From positions 682,001-746,000 of the forward strand of contig CANLOU010000003.1 of NCBI GenBank assembly GCA_947492995.1: a stretch of 64,000 nucleotides of DNA, in the 5' to 3' direction. The position numbers were made by a program, and so were the translations under genes. The notes beneath the pieces are model-generated. The model searched no databases. It had not been told where the DNA came from and saw only the letters and a program-made list of their open reading frames with translations. Below, one piece after another: positions 1 to 8,363 of the stretch. This DNA is from an uncultured Litoreibacter sp. (GTDB lineage: Bacteria > Pseudomonadota > Alphaproteobacteria > Rhodobacterales > Rhodobacteraceae). How positions within the stretch are numbered: the first letter of the stretch is position 1; every line of letters begins with the position of its first letter.

Positions 1-395
1 TGGCAGAGAAGCTGCAAATGCCGTTGGAAAAGGTCCGCAAGGTGATGAAAATCGCCAAGGAGCCGATCTCCCTTGAGACGCCCATCGGCGACGAGGAAGA
101 CAGCCAGCTTGGCGATTTCATCGAGGACAAGAACGCGGTGCTGCCGCTGGACTCGGCCATTCAGGAGAACCTGAAAGAGACCACAACCCGCGTGCTGGCC
201 TCGCTCACGCCCCGCGAGGAACGCGTGTTGCGCATGCGCTTCGGGATCGGCATGAACACCGACCACACGCTTGAAGAGGTCGGCCAGCAGTTCTCGGTCA
301 CCCGCGAACGCATCCGCCAAATCGAAGCCAAGGCGCTGCGCAAGCTTAAGCACCCAAGCCGGTCGCGCAAACTGCGCAGCTTCCTGGATCAGTAG
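1..395 (+). CDS. rpoD: RNA polymerase primary sigma factor RpoD, C-terminal part (5' end outside window)
   Basis: This is the last 130 codons of the housekeeping sigma-70 factor; reading frame 3 is open from the window edge, so the gene begins upstream. The visible part covers the end of region 3 and all of region 4, with the run [17 protein letters not shown], then [14 protein letters not shown], and the helix-turn-helix of region 4.2 ([20 protein letters not shown]) that reads the -35 box. The ending [17 protein letters not shown] is characteristic of RpoD rather than of an alternative sigma factor. A hairpin that could end the transcript follows 28 bases after the stop codon. Identification is very secure; only the missing 5' part limits the entry. 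Confidence 0.97.
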   Translation, partial: AEKLQMPLEKVRKVMKIAKEPISLETPIGDEEDSQLGDFIEDKNAVLPLDSAIQENLKETTTRVLASLTPREERVLRMRFGIGMNTDHTLEEVGQQFSVTRERIRQIEAKALRKLKHPSRSRKLRSFLDQ

Positions 396-422
396 TCAGA
401 AACCACGACGCGAACGATATGC

Positions 423-449
423 ACGTCCCGGTCAGATTGGCCGGGACGT
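423..449 (+). terminator. Probable terminator hairpin after rpoD
   Basis: A perfect 9-base inverted repeat (ACGTCCCGG ... CCGGGACGT) with a 9-base loop lies 28 bases after the rpoD stop codon. Only a short T tract follows (TTTGCTATTTT), so termination may be partial. Confidence 0.6.
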
Positions 450-591
450 TTGCTATTTTGGCGGTGTGACCTCACGGGTCTTCACAATCAGAACAGATTC
501 CTGCGAAACGCGGGGTGAGCCATGGGACTTTTCGTGGGGCGTCCCTAGGTATCCGCCCAGACCACCCTTAATTCTACGCAGGACCTTCTCT

Positions 592-1032
592 ATGACCTCC
601 ACGACCTCAGTAACCTATGGCCTTTTCGCAACCCGCGTGACGCTCTTCATCTTTATGGCGATGTGGGCATTGCTCAAAATCACGACGCCTGGCTCCTACG
701 GCGTCAGCGAGAACGGAGCTGGTATTTTTGGCAATTTCTACGGTGTCAGCCTTGGCCAGACCGTCGTCATTATGACAGGTGTGGCACAGGTTGCCTTCCT
801 GCTGGCCTTTGTCGCCGGGTTTGCGAAATTTGTGACCACGGGTGGCGTCTTGCTGATGAACGCCGTGACGCTTTTGGTGTCCCTGCCGCAGATTGTTCCG
901 GCGGTTGCCGGCGGGGGAAACATGTTGTTTGTCGCCTCTTTGCCGGTCTTTGGTGCCTCCCTCATGCTGTTCCTCGCGCGGGAGCATGACACGTTCCTGA
1001 GCGTCGGAACTCAAAAAGTGAGCACAGCCTAA
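592..1032 (+). CDS. Small integral membrane protein, DoxX-like
   Basis: A 146-residue protein made almost entirely of hydrophobic segments. About four membrane helices can be seen (roughly residues 10-27, 47-70, 74-95 and 104-122), separated by short loops, and it ends with a short polar tail. The size and four-helix plan resemble the DoxX/DUF4149-like families, but no diagnostic motif was recognised, so the function is unknown. The reading frame stays open further upstream to 271, but that part overlaps rpoD in another frame and has no membrane character. The ATG at 592 is preceded by AGGACC and starts just before the first helix, so it was chosen. It stands alone between rpoD and hlyU. Confidence 0.7.
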   Translation: MTSTTSVTYGLFATRVTLFIFMAMWALLKITTPGSYGVSENGAGIFGNFYGVSLGQTVVIMTGVAQVAFLLAFVAGFAKFVTTGGVLLMNAVTLLVSLPQIVPAVAGGGNMLFVASLPVFGASLMLFLAREHDTFLSVGTQKVSTA

Positions 1033-1189
1033 CCTCGGCTGACTTGCCCGCGCGGCGTGTTCTGCGCAGGCACATTCAGGTCAATACATCGACTTGACGC
1101 AGCTCTCTGACCGGTTCACCATTCTCAGCCGTGGCGCCCAAACGGCACGGAATGAGGCCATTTAGAAAACCCCATCGGAAGCTATAGCT

Positions 1190-1465
1190 ATGTCCCTTCT
1201 GTCAAAACTCTTCGGCGGCGCGAAAGCCACTGAGACCGCCGCGAAAGGTGAGGACTATCAAGGCTTCACGATTACGCCTGCGCCGATGAAAGAGGGCTCC
1301 AAATATCGTATCTGCGCCGAGATCGGGAAAGAGGTCGACGGTGAAACCCTTACTCATACGCTGGTGCGGGCTGATGTGTTGGACGGGTTCGATGACGCGG
1401 TTGAGGCCTCAATACGCAAAGCCAAGCAGGTCATTGACGAGCAGGGCGAGCGCCTGTTCCGCTAG
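1190..1465 (+). CDS. hlyU: HlyU family protein
   Basis: A 91-residue protein matching the HlyU family found in many alphaproteobacteria. It opens with MSLLSKLFGG, has a central beta-rich part (YQGFTITPAP, YRICAEIGK) and ends with a helical part (DAVEASIRKAKQVIDEQGERLF). The name comes from a Vibrio haemolysin activator; in alphaproteobacteria the role is not established and it should not be read as evidence of a haemolysin. The length is typical of the family. It is a single gene, with 157 bases before it and 74 after it before the next gene. Confidence 0.8.
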   Translation: MSLLSKLFGGAKATETAAKGEDYQGFTITPAPMKEGSKYRICAEIGKEVDGETLTHTLVRADVLDGFDDAVEASIRKAKQVIDEQGERLFR

Positions 1466-1539
1466 GCGTCAGATTTCAAAAATTTTGGAATTTTCTGATC
1501 TTCTGCTAGCCTCCCGCTGTTACAAGGTCGGAGGCACAA

Positions 1540-2070
1540 ATGCGCATTTTGAAATGGGGTCTTGGCGGCATCGCCGTCTTGATCGTCGTCCTTGTCGCCG
1601 TGGGCATGCTGTTGCCACGACAAGTCACCGTCGCACGCAGCATCGAGATTGACGCGCCCGCGGCGGCGATATTTCCGTATATCAACTCGCTCAAGGCCAT
1701 GGGCGATTGGTCGCCTTGGCTTGAGCGCGATCCGAACGTTCAGGTGAGCTTCAACGAGATCGAGGCCGGTGAAGGCGCCAAGATGCAGTGGCAATCCGAG
1801 CAACGCGATGTGGGCAGCGGCCAGCAAGAGATCACAGAATCCAAGCTGAACGAGGCCGTGGTCACCGCACTTGATTTTGGCGAGATGGGCGTGGCGGAAG
1901 CGAAGCTGACCCTCACCGAAGCCGAAGGCCAAACGGAGGTCACTTGGACCCTCGACACCGATATGGGCGCGGGGCCGGTGGGCCGCTGGTTCGGACTGAT
2001 GATGGACGGTATGGTCGGCCCTGATTACGAAAAGGGCCTCGCCAATCTCAAGGCGCTGGTGGAGTCATGA
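1540..2070 (+). CDS. Membrane-anchored SRPBCC (polyketide cyclase-like) family protein
   Basis: A 176-residue protein. Residues 2-25 form one strongly hydrophobic helix (signal anchor), followed by a START/SRPBCC-type fold: the strand ARSIEIDAPAAAIFPYI, the segment MGDWSPWLERDP and the last long helix DYEKGLANLKALVE are typical of polyketide cyclase/dehydrase-like proteins that bind small hydrophobic ligands. The ligand is unknown. The start has a good ribosome site (GGAGG, 5 bases before the ATG). The stop codon overlaps the start of the next gene by four bases (ATGA), so the two are probably translated together. Confidence 0.8.
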   Translation: MRILKWGLGGIAVLIVVLVAVGMLLPRQVTVARSIEIDAPAAAIFPYINSLKAMGDWSPWLERDPNVQVSFNEIEAGEGAKMQWQSEQRDVGSGQQEITESKLNEAVVTALDFGEMGVAEAKLTLTEAEGQTEVTWTLDTDMGAGPVGRWFGLMMDGMVGPDYEKGLANLKALVES

Positions 2071-2576
2071 AGCACGTCGTCGTAGCCATCGCCGCCTGCG
2101 CGGCCACCTCCGCCGCGGCAGATTGCGGCACGAATGCAGGCCCGATCTTCGAATGCACTGTCTCAGGCGGCAAGAAGCAGGTGCAGGTCTGCTACGGCGA
2201 CAGGGTCGCCAGCTACGTGTTTGGCCGGCCCGGCCAAGCCCCGGAACTGGAACTCGCCTCATCCATCGAGGACCTGTTCTACCTGCCGTGGAACGGCGTT
2301 GGTCGCAGCATCTATGAAGAAGTCGCCTTCACAAATGGGGACTTCGACTACACGGTCTTCGCAGCCCTCGACCGCACCGTCCTAGAAGGCGACGCAGAGG
2401 AGCCGCTCACAGGCGGCATCAGCGTCACCAGCGGGGACGAGCTGGTCGCAGACCTGACATGCGACGCAGGCAGCGTCACCGGCAGCCTCGACATGCTCTA
2501 CGGGGAAAAGACCGATGCGGGCCAATGCTGGAGCTATGACAGCTTCGCGTGGTCCGCCGACTGCCCGCAGAACTAG
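2067..2576 (+). CDS. Secreted cysteine-containing protein of unknown function
   Basis: A 169-residue protein with a clear N-terminal signal peptide (MKHVVVAIAACAATSAAA, cleavage near residue 18). The mature part begins DCGTNAGPIFEC and has cysteines near both ends, so disulfide bonds in the periplasm are likely. No domain was recognised. Its start overlaps the stop of the SRPBCC gene by four bases, which suggests a two-gene operon working at the membrane or in the periplasm. The next gene, yjbQ, starts 42 bases later. Confidence 0.7.
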   Translation: MKHVVVAIAACAATSAAADCGTNAGPIFECTVSGGKKQVQVCYGDRVASYVFGRPGQAPELELASSIEDLFYLPWNGVGRSIYEEVAFTNGDFDYTVFAALDRTVLEGDAEEPLTGGISVTSGDELVADLTCDAGSVTGSLDMLYGEKTDAGQCWSYDSFAWSADCPQN

Positions 2577-2618
2577 GTGGCGCTTTTCCACGAGGCCTCC
2601 TTGCCCTAGGCTGGGCAG

Positions 2619-3038
2619 ATGCAAACGCAATTTGACATCACCACCTCGGGGCAGGGGCTTTATGAGTTCACGCGGCAGGTCACCGCTTGGGTCGCCGCGC
2701 AACACGCGTCGACCGGCCTGCTGACGCTTTTTGTGCGCCACACGTCCTGCTCGCTTCTCATTCAGGAAAATGCGGACCCCGAGGTGCAGACCGATCTGCG
2801 CGCCTACTTCGCGCGGCTGGTGCCGCCCACGACCGATCCGTCCATGTCCTACCTCACCCATACCTATGAGGGCCCCGACGATATGCCTGCCCATATCAAG
2901 GCGGCGATGATGCCGGTCTCGCTGTCGATCCCGGTGCAGCAAGGCAGGCCGGTGCTGGGCATGTGGCAGGGCATCTACCTGTTTGAACACCGCGACCGGC
3001 CGCATAACCGGCAGGTTGTGGCCCATCTAGGGGCGTAA
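2619..3038 (+). CDS. yjbQ: YjbQ/UPF0047 family protein (secondary thiamine-phosphate synthase enzyme)
   Basis: A 139-residue protein of the YjbQ (UPF0047) family. The family signature is present: RHTSCSLLIQENAD around residues 46-59, PSMSYLTHTYEGPDDMPAHI in the middle, and the C-terminal GTWQ-like segment LGMWQGIYLFEHRDR. Family members have a weak thiamine-phosphate synthase activity, but their main role in the cell is not settled. The histidines expected around the active site are present and the length is normal. Confidence 0.85.
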   Translation: MQTQFDITTSGQGLYEFTRQVTAWVAAQHASTGLLTLFVRHTSCSLLIQENADPEVQTDLRAYFARLVPPTTDPSMSYLTHTYEGPDDMPAHIKAAMMPVSLSIPVQQGRPVLGMWQGIYLFEHRDRPHNRQVVAHLGA

Positions 3039-3079
3039 AATCCCCTCTACCCAAACTCTAGCAGGTCCCCTATAGTGCC

Positions 3080-3088
3080 TGTGGATAA
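3080..3088 (-). promoter_or_regulatory. Perfect DnaA-box 9-mer upstream of nrdR
   Basis: TGTGGATAA on the plus strand is the reverse complement of the consensus DnaA box TTATCCACA. It lies 44 bases before the nrdR start, in the only non-coding stretch between yjbQ and nrdR. A functional link to DnaA is an inference from this match alone. Confidence 0.45.
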
Positions 3089-3131
3089 ATGGGGATGAAC
3101 ACCCATAAGGGCTTTGAGAGGGAATTTCGGG

Positions 3132-3599
3132 ATGCGCTGTCCTTTTTGCGGAAATGTAGACACTCAGGTGAAGGACTCGCGTCCGGCAGAGGATCATGTG
3201 GCCATCAGGCGGCGTCGGTTCTGTCCGGCCTGCGGCGGCCGTTTCACAACCTATGAGCGCGTGCAGCTGCGCGATCTGGTGGTCATCAAGACCTCTGGCA
3301 AGCGCGAAGATTTTGATCGCGATAAGCTGGAACGCTCGATCCGCATCTCCATGCAGAAGCGCCCGATTGAACCGGAACGCATCGACCAGATGATTTCGGG
3401 CATCGTGCGGCGGCTGGAAAGCATGGGAGAGACGGATATTCCGTCCACGTCCATCGGCGAGATCGTGATGGAGGCTCTGGCCCGCATCGACACGGTTGCC
3501 TATGTGCGCTTCGCCTCTGTGTACAAGAACTTCCAGGCGGCTGACGATTTCGAAGAATTCGTCTCGGAACTGCGCCCGCCTGTTCCAAGCGACGATTAA
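3132..3599 (+). CDS. nrdR: Transcriptional repressor NrdR
   Basis: NrdR is the zinc- and ATP-cone-containing repressor of ribonucleotide reductase genes. The N-terminal zinc ribbon is complete (Cys3, Cys6, Cys31, Cys34 in MRCPFC and FCPAC), and an ATP-cone domain follows (about residues 46-136, with [14 protein letters not shown] and [15 protein letters not shown]). The protein is 155 residues, the usual family length. An in-frame ATG at 3114 would add six residues, but the family starts at MRCPFCG, so 3132 is used. ribD begins three bases after the stop, and nrdR-ribD is a common pairing in proteobacteria. A DnaA-box match lies upstream at 3080. Confidence 0.95.
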   Translation: MRCPFCGNVDTQVKDSRPAEDHVAIRRRRFCPACGGRFTTYERVQLRDLVVIKTSGKREDFDRDKLERSIRISMQKRPIEPERIDQMISGIVRRLESMGETDIPSTSIGEIVMEALARIDTVAYVRFASVYKNFQAADDFEEFVSELRPPVPSDD

Positions 3600-3602
3600 C
3601 CC

Positions 3603-4700
3603 ATGAGTACGGGTGCGGCGGCGGACGCCGACGCACGGTATATGGCGCTTGCCCTGACGTTGGGCAGGCGCGGGATGGGGCGTGTCTGGCCCAATCCGGC
3701 GGTTGGCTGCATCCTTGTGAAAGATGGCCGCGTGATCGGGCGCGGATGGACGCAGGATGGCGGCAGGCCGCATGCGGAAACTGTGGCGCTGGCGCAGGCG
3801 GGCGCCGCGGCGCGCGGCGCAGATGTCTATGTCACGCTCGAACCTTGTGCGCATACCGGACAAACGCCGCCCTGTTGCGATGCGTTGATCGAGGCGGGCG
3901 TCGCCCGCGTCGTGGTGGCGTTGCAGGATCCGGACACGCGGGTTGCGGGGCGTGGTCTCGCGCGGCTGAAGGCTGCGGGCATTGCGGTTGTAAGCGGAGT
4001 TTTGCAAGAGGCCGCCGCCCGCGATCACGCGGGCTTCTTGTCGCGGATCGAGCGGGGGCGGCCATTTTTGACGCTGAAGCTGGCAACATCGCTTGATGGC
4101 AGGATCGCCACGGCATCTGGCGAAAGCCAGTGGATCACCGGCCCCGATGCGCGCCGCATGGCGCACGCGATGCGGGCCCGCCATGACGCGGTCCTTGTCG
4201 GGGCGGGGACGGCGCGCGCCGATCTGCCGTCGCTGACCGTGCGCGGCTTGGGCGTGTCGCGCCAACCCGTGCGGGTGGTTCTCAGTCGCACCCTTGATGT
4301 GCCGCAGCACGGCCCCCTGTTCGAGCGCGCGTCCGATGCGCCCGTTTGGGTGATCCATGGCGACGCGGCGCCCGCCGCGGCCAAAGCCGCTTGGGGCGCG
4401 GCAGAGGCGCGGCTGATTGATATAGGGCAGGGCGATGCAGCGGCTGCGGTTGGGGCTCTGGCGCAGGCGGGCCTCACGCGGGTGTTTTGCGAAGGCGGCG
4501 GCGGCCTTGCGGCCAGCCTGCTGGATGCGGGCCTTGTTGACCGGCTGGTGGTGTTTCAGGCCGGTTTGGCGCTTGGGGCAGACGGGCTTGCGGCCGTCGC
4601 CGGCCTGCCGGGCAGGGCGCTTGGCGATATCGCCCGCTTCCAGCTGGATGAGGTTGCGCGTGTCGGGGCTGATAGCGTCCAGATCTGGCATCGCCCGTAA
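3603..4700 (+). CDS. ribD: Bifunctional diaminohydroxyphosphoribosylaminopyrimidine deaminase / 5-amino-6-(5-phosphoribosylamino)uracil reductase RibD
   Basis: RibD carries out the second and third steps of riboflavin synthesis. The 365-residue protein has an N-terminal cytidine-deaminase-like domain with the zinc site His57-Ala-Glu59 and PCAHTGQTPPC (Cys82, Cys91), and a C-terminal reductase domain from about residue 150 (LKLATSLDGRIATASGESQW, then CEGGGGLAASLL). It lies directly after nrdR. The other riboflavin genes (ribE, ribB, ribH) are about 6 kb downstream, separated by the capsule block. No FMN riboswitch pattern was seen nearby. Confidence 0.95.
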   Translation: MSTGAAADADARYMALALTLGRRGMGRVWPNPAVGCILVKDGRVIGRGWTQDGGRPHAETVALAQAGAAARGADVYVTLEPCAHTGQTPPCCDALIEAGVARVVVALQDPDTRVAGRGLARLKAAGIAVVSGVLQEAAARDHAGFLSRIERGRPFLTLKLATSLDGRIATASGESQWITGPDARRMAHAMRARHDAVLVGAGTARADLPSLTVRGLGVSRQPVRVVLSRTLDVPQHGPLFERASDAPVWVIHGDAAPAAAKAAWGAAEARLIDIGQGDAAAAVGALAQAGLTRVFCEGGGGLAASLLDAGLVDRLVVFQAGLALGADGLAAVAGLPGRALGDIARFQLDEVARVGADSVQIWHRP

Positions 4701-5032
4701 CGCACCACAGCTGACCTTATTGAAAACCCCCAAGCCATAGGCTTGGACGTTTGCACGATTCTGCTCTTCGAGCGGGGCTTGAGAGGCGACGCCCATGGTC
4801 GACGACACGCTTTTTGCGGCGGGTCTCACGCGATGTGAGCGGTTTTTCACGCGGCTGTGACGCTGTCGGCCGGGTTGCGGATTTATATGTGCGTGAGCGC
4901 ACCAAAATGACCAAAAATGCTAAAATTAGTGCATTGATGGGGCAGCAGATAAGCAGCATATTCAACTCATCAAACGGCAACACCGCCGCACACACAACGC
5001 CGCAAGGCACATACCAAATTGGAGACCTAGAA
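4701..5032. other. Gene-free stretch between ribD and the small secreted gene
   Basis: These 332 bases hold no convincing gene. At 4730-4746, thirty bases after ribD, there is a perfect hairpin CCAAGCC-ATA-GGCTTGG, perhaps a weak terminator without a T tract. The right half (from about 4880) is clearly A+T-rich and is the likely promoter region for the gene at 5033; no single promoter stands out. Confidence 0.5.
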
Positions 5033-5329
5033 ATGAAAACTGTAATCGCATCCGCCCTCGTCGCCCTCGCATTTGCTGCCCCTGCAGCCGCGGACACATC
5101 GAACGCCCAAGCCTTCTTCGCGCTGGGCAATGACAGCGCCGCCGAACGCATCGTCGGCAACAGATCAACAGGCGACGTGGTCGGGACCACCCGTCAGCTG
5201 GCCTTGGTCAATGACAGCCCCGCCGAAAACAAGGTCAATTTTGACCGGGCACGCAATGTCGACGTCTCGGCGGTCCGCGCAATGCTGGCCTTGGACAACG
5301 ACTCCGCCGCGGAGCGTATCGTCCGCTAA
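5033..5329 (+). CDS. Small secreted protein with three internal repeats
   Basis: A 98-residue protein of unknown function. It has a textbook signal peptide (MKTVIASALVALAFAAPAAA, cleavage near residue 20). The mature part contains three copies of a motif of the form A-L-x-N-D-S-x-A-E: ALGNDSAAERIV, ALVNDSPAENKV and ALDNDSAAERIV. The start at 5033 has GGAGA about 9 bases upstream; the frame is open further upstream to 4751 but that part does not look coding. A good terminator follows at 5366. It appears to be a one-gene transcript producing an abundant periplasmic or exported peptide, but no function can be assigned. Confidence 0.75.
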   Translation: MKTVIASALVALAFAAPAAADTSNAQAFFALGNDSAAERIVGNRSTGDVVGTTRQLALVNDSPAENKVNFDRARNVDVSAVRAMLALDNDSAAERIVR

Positions 5330-5365
5330 CATTTTTCAGGTTTGCTCTCCCTCAAACCCGACATG

Positions 5366-5393
5366 CGGCCTTCCCTCAGGGGGAGGCCGTTTT
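5366..5393 (+). terminator. Rho-independent terminator of the small secreted gene
   Basis: Stem CGGCCTTCCC / GGGGAGGCCG with a TCAG loop, followed directly by TTTT; it begins 37 bases after the stop codon of the repeat protein. Confidence 0.8.
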
Positions 5394-5518
5394 GCTTGCC
5401 AGCCCCCGAGCCTCGCGAATATCCGCGAGATTAGATGCGAATTGATGGTTTCGCTTGCATTGAGCGGGCGCATGGTCGTCACTACATGTAAGCAAGCAGC
5501 AATAATCAGGCAGATCAA

Positions 5519-6316
5519 ATGAGCTTACTCGGCTCGCTACTGGGCAAAGGCAAAACCAAGGCGCCGTCGACGCCAAAGGCCCCGGCGACGTTGCCCGCGC
5601 CAACCCAACCCGTCTTCGTTATTGGCGACATTCATGGGCGCATTGATCTGCTGGAACGCATTTTGGAACTTGTCGACCACGAGATCGGACAAGGCAAGTT
5701 GAAGAACCCCAGGCTGGTCTTCGTCGGCAACCTGATCGACCATGGGCCGTCCAGCGCGCAGGTGCTGAGCCGCATGCGGGAGCTAACGGATGAATTCCCG
5801 GAAAACGTGTTTTGCTTGATGGGCAATCACGAACAGATGTGCCTCGATTTCCTTGAAGCGCCGGTGGCGCGGCACGCCCGGTGGCTGAAGGATGGCGCGG
5901 CGGCTACGTTTGCAAGCTTTGGGGTGGCCCTGCCAGAGGGGGGGCTGGATGGCAGCACCGCCGAGAACGCTGCTTTGCAGCTGCGCCACGCGATTGGCGA
6001 CGATATGTTGGCGTGGATGCATCGCCGCCCGCTTATTTTGTCCAGCGGCACATTGCATGTGGTGCATGCTGCCGCGGACCCGCGCCGCGATATGGATGAC
6101 CAGACGCCGCGCGTCCTGACATGGGGGCATCCCGAATTTCTGGGCGTTGCGCGCGGGGACGGGCAATGGGTGGCGCATGGGCATACAATGTTCGAGCGCC
6201 CGCATCTCAAAGACAGTCGGATTTCTGTGGATACCGGGGCCTGGCAGACAGGCGTTCTGTCTGCGGCGATGATCTTGCCCGATGGGCAGGTCGGCTTCGT
6301 GCAGGCCGTGGTCTAG
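5519..6316 (+). CDS. Metallophosphoesterase, PP1/ApaH-like, with altered metal motif
   Basis: A 265-residue calcineurin-like phosphoesterase. Most family motifs are present: GDIHGR (Asp37, His39), GNHE (102-105), a later His in LHVVHAA and VAHGHT near the C-terminus. The second motif, normally GDYIDRG, reads GNLIDHG, so the metal-bridging aspartate is Asn71 and the usual arginine is His75. This could lower or change activity. The first 30 residues are rich in Pro, Ala and Lys and look disordered. It converges with kpsC with one base between the stops. Similar phosphatases often sit near capsule genes in this group, but a link here is only inferred. Confidence 0.75.
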   Translation: MSLLGSLLGKGKTKAPSTPKAPATLPAPTQPVFVIGDIHGRIDLLERILELVDHEIGQGKLKNPRLVFVGNLIDHGPSSAQVLSRMRELTDEFPENVFCLMGNHEQMCLDFLEAPVARHARWLKDGAAATFASFGVALPEGGLDGSTAENAALQLRHAIGDDMLAWMHRRPLILSSGTLHVVHAAADPRRDMDDQTPRVLTWGHPEFLGVARGDGQWVAHGHTMFERPHLKDSRISVDTGAWQTGVLSAAMILPDGQVGFVQAVV

Positions 6317-6317
6317 C

Positions 6318-8363
6318 TCAGCGCCGCCAAAGGGGCGCAAGCCCCGCAAACCACCCTTGCAGCTTGGCCAATGCGCGGTTTTTGCCGCCCGGCGACGGGA
6401 TGTCGCCTGCGGCCAGCCGGTCCACCACAAGTTCGGGCGGGCAGGGTTGGTTGGTCACGGGGTCGTGGTAGCGCGGGTAGCCGATCAGGGCGGCGTGGGT
6501 CAGCTGCGCCAAGTCAGGCCGCGCCATGCGCCGGTCAGGGGCGGCCATTCGGTCATCGGTCAGCCCCCAACCCGCGTAGAACGGCATCCCGTAGCAGGTG
6601 ACGGACACCTCGCGTATCAGCGCCTCGAACCCCATCAGCGAGGTCATGGTGGCCACACGGCTCGCCACTTTTAGCAAAGCCACCGGGTCCGCATGGGTCG
6701 CGATCAAATCCACATCGGGGGCCGTGACCGCGCCCTCGCGCAGCCCCGCCTCAACGTCGGGATGCGGCTTGTAGATCACGAACGCATCCGGAAAATCCCG
6801 ACGCACCGCCGCGATCAGGGCGGCATTGGTCGAGACCGCATCAGTGCCAGTGCGGATCGAGGCATCGTCTTCCACCTGCCCGGGCACCAAGATCACCTGC
6901 CGCCCCTCGGCGTTGATCTGGGGGATGTCACCGCCCAGATTGTATTTGCTCACGCCCAGTTTTATCAGCTTGCGCCGCAGCCGGTCCGCGCGGTCCAGCG
7001 CGTCCTGAGGCAGCTCAACCGAGGCCGCAATCAGCGTCTCAAGGTCTGACGGCCCGCTTGGGTCGTAATAGATGCCGCTGCGATCTGTCACCAATGACAA
7101 GGGCGGGATCAGGTCCGCGCCAAGCCCGCGCGAGCGCAAGAAGCCGTCCTCGACCCGCGACACCGGTGCGTCCATTCGGTCCGCCAGCCCATCCGGTGTC
7201 TTGCCGGCCCAGACAAGCACGGATTTTTCGCAGGCCTTCGCCTCGGCCTCCGTCTTGGCGAATGCCAGCGGTTCAAATCGGCCAAACACATCTTGCAGAG
7301 GTTTGCGTTTCCACAGGCTCATGCCCATGGCCACATGGCCAAATTCGTCCTCGCGGTGGGCGCGGGTCAGCGCCTCCAGCGTGTCCAGCACATGCTCTAA
7401 CGCGCATAAACGGTCGCGGTAGGGGTCGTACCATTTCGGGTAAAGCATCATCGCGCCCGCAAAAAGCTGTGCGCGGGTCAGGCGGCGCTGGCGGCGATCA
7501 ATGGGGTTCATGTCATGGGTCAGGCCCCATCCGGCATAGAAGGGCTGCCCAAAGACAATGGGCTGATGGCCTGCCAAAACCGCCTCGAACCCCATGCCCG
7601 AGCTGACGGTGTAGACCGCAATGGCCCCCTCCATCAGCGCATAGGGCGAGACCGGGTCGGTCATCAACGTCATGCGATCGGTCAGATGTTCCGGCCCAAA
7701 ATGGCCGGGGCGGTGCCCGCCGGTGGTCTCGGGGTGGGATTTGATGATGATCCGCGCGGTGGGGTGGTCTTGCTGGGCATAGACCAGCATCTCGCGAAAC
7801 GCCGCGACCGAGCCTGCGCCATATTCAATCGAGGCGTCGCCGCGCGTCTGGTCAATCACCAGCACGTAGCCCGGCGCGGGCATCGGGGTGTCCGGGTCGA
7901 AATCGTTGTATTTGGACAGGTGCAGCGCTTTGATGCGGGCGATGTTGGCACGCGCGCGGGTCATCATGGCGGCGTCGTCCAACGGCGCCTCGGCCAGCAG
8001 CGTTTCCAGATCGGACGGACCTGCGCAGTCAAAATAGGGGCGTTTGTGGTCGACGGTCAGCCCCAGTGGCGGCTCCCCGTCGCGGCCCGGTTTGATGGAC
8101 CTCAGAAACGCGTCCTCGATATGGACCAGCTGCGCGCCGGTATACGCGCCCACGGTCTCGCCACGACCTGAGGTCGGGCTTTTGCCCCAGACGGCGATGC
8201 GGTCGTCCGCGCCGGGCTTGCCGAGGCTCAGGTCATAACCGGCAAGATCAAGGATGCGCCGCACCCTCGATTGCGTGAAAAAGCCGCCGTTAAAATAGAA
8301 AAGCCGCGAGCGGTGGGAGGACCCGCTCGCGGCCTTTGTTGGGACTTGCGCCCCGGTCGTCAC
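6318..8363 (-). CDS. kpsC: Capsule polysaccharide beta-Kdo transferase, KpsC family
   Basis: A 681-residue protein of the KpsC/LipB-type capsule family, which builds the Kdo linker that joins group 2-type capsules to lipid in the inner leaflet of the cytoplasmic membrane. It consists of two similar halves (about residues 20-330 and 340-640). Each carries VEDGFLRS- or IEDAFLRS-type segments, DPSGPSDLETL or DCAGPSDLETL, YKPHPD or IKSHPE, and FYAGWGLTDD or FYAGWGLTHD. That two-module layout is typical of KpsC. It begins with GTG directly after the wza-like stop codon (no gap), so the two are co-translated. The genes run kpsS, wza-like, kpsC on the minus strand. Confidence 0.9.
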   Translation of the reverse strand: MTTGAQVPTKAASGSSHRSRLFYFNGGFFTQSRVRRILDLAGYDLSLGKPGADDRIAVWGKSPTSGRGETVGAYTGAQLVHIEDAFLRSIKPGRDGEPPLGLTVDHKRPYFDCAGPSDLETLLAEAPLDDAAMMTRARANIARIKALHLSKYNDFDPDTPMPAPGYVLVIDQTRGDASIEYGAGSVAAFREMLVYAQQDHPTARIIIKSHPETTGGHRPGHFGPEHLTDRMTLMTDPVSPYALMEGAIAVYTVSSGMGFEAVLAGHQPIVFGQPFYAGWGLTHDMNPIDRRQRRLTRAQLFAGAMMLYPKWYDPYRDRLCALEHVLDTLEALTRAHREDEFGHVAMGMSLWKRKPLQDVFGRFEPLAFAKTEAEAKACEKSVLVWAGKTPDGLADRMDAPVSRVEDGFLRSRGLGADLIPPLSLVTDRSGIYYDPSGPSDLETLIAASVELPQDALDRADRLRRKLIKLGVSKYNLGGDIPQINAEGRQVILVPGQVEDDASIRTGTDAVSTNAALIAAVRRDFPDAFVIYKPHPDVEAGLREGAVTAPDVDLIATHADPVALLKVASRVATMTSLMGFEALIREVSVTCYGMPFYAGWGLTDDRMAAPDRRMARPDLAQLTHAALIGYPRYHDPVTNQPCPPELVVDRLAAGDIPSPGGKNRALAKLQGWFAGLAPLWRR

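Noticed and set aside
1190-1465. HlyU as evidence of a haemolysin or virulence locus
   Set aside because: The family is widespread in non-pathogenic alphaproteobacteria and no toxin or type I secretion genes are nearby.
3027-4850. A 607-codon open frame on the minus strand
   Set aside because: It is the opposite strand of nrdR and ribD, both of which have full family motifs; the product has shadow-type composition.
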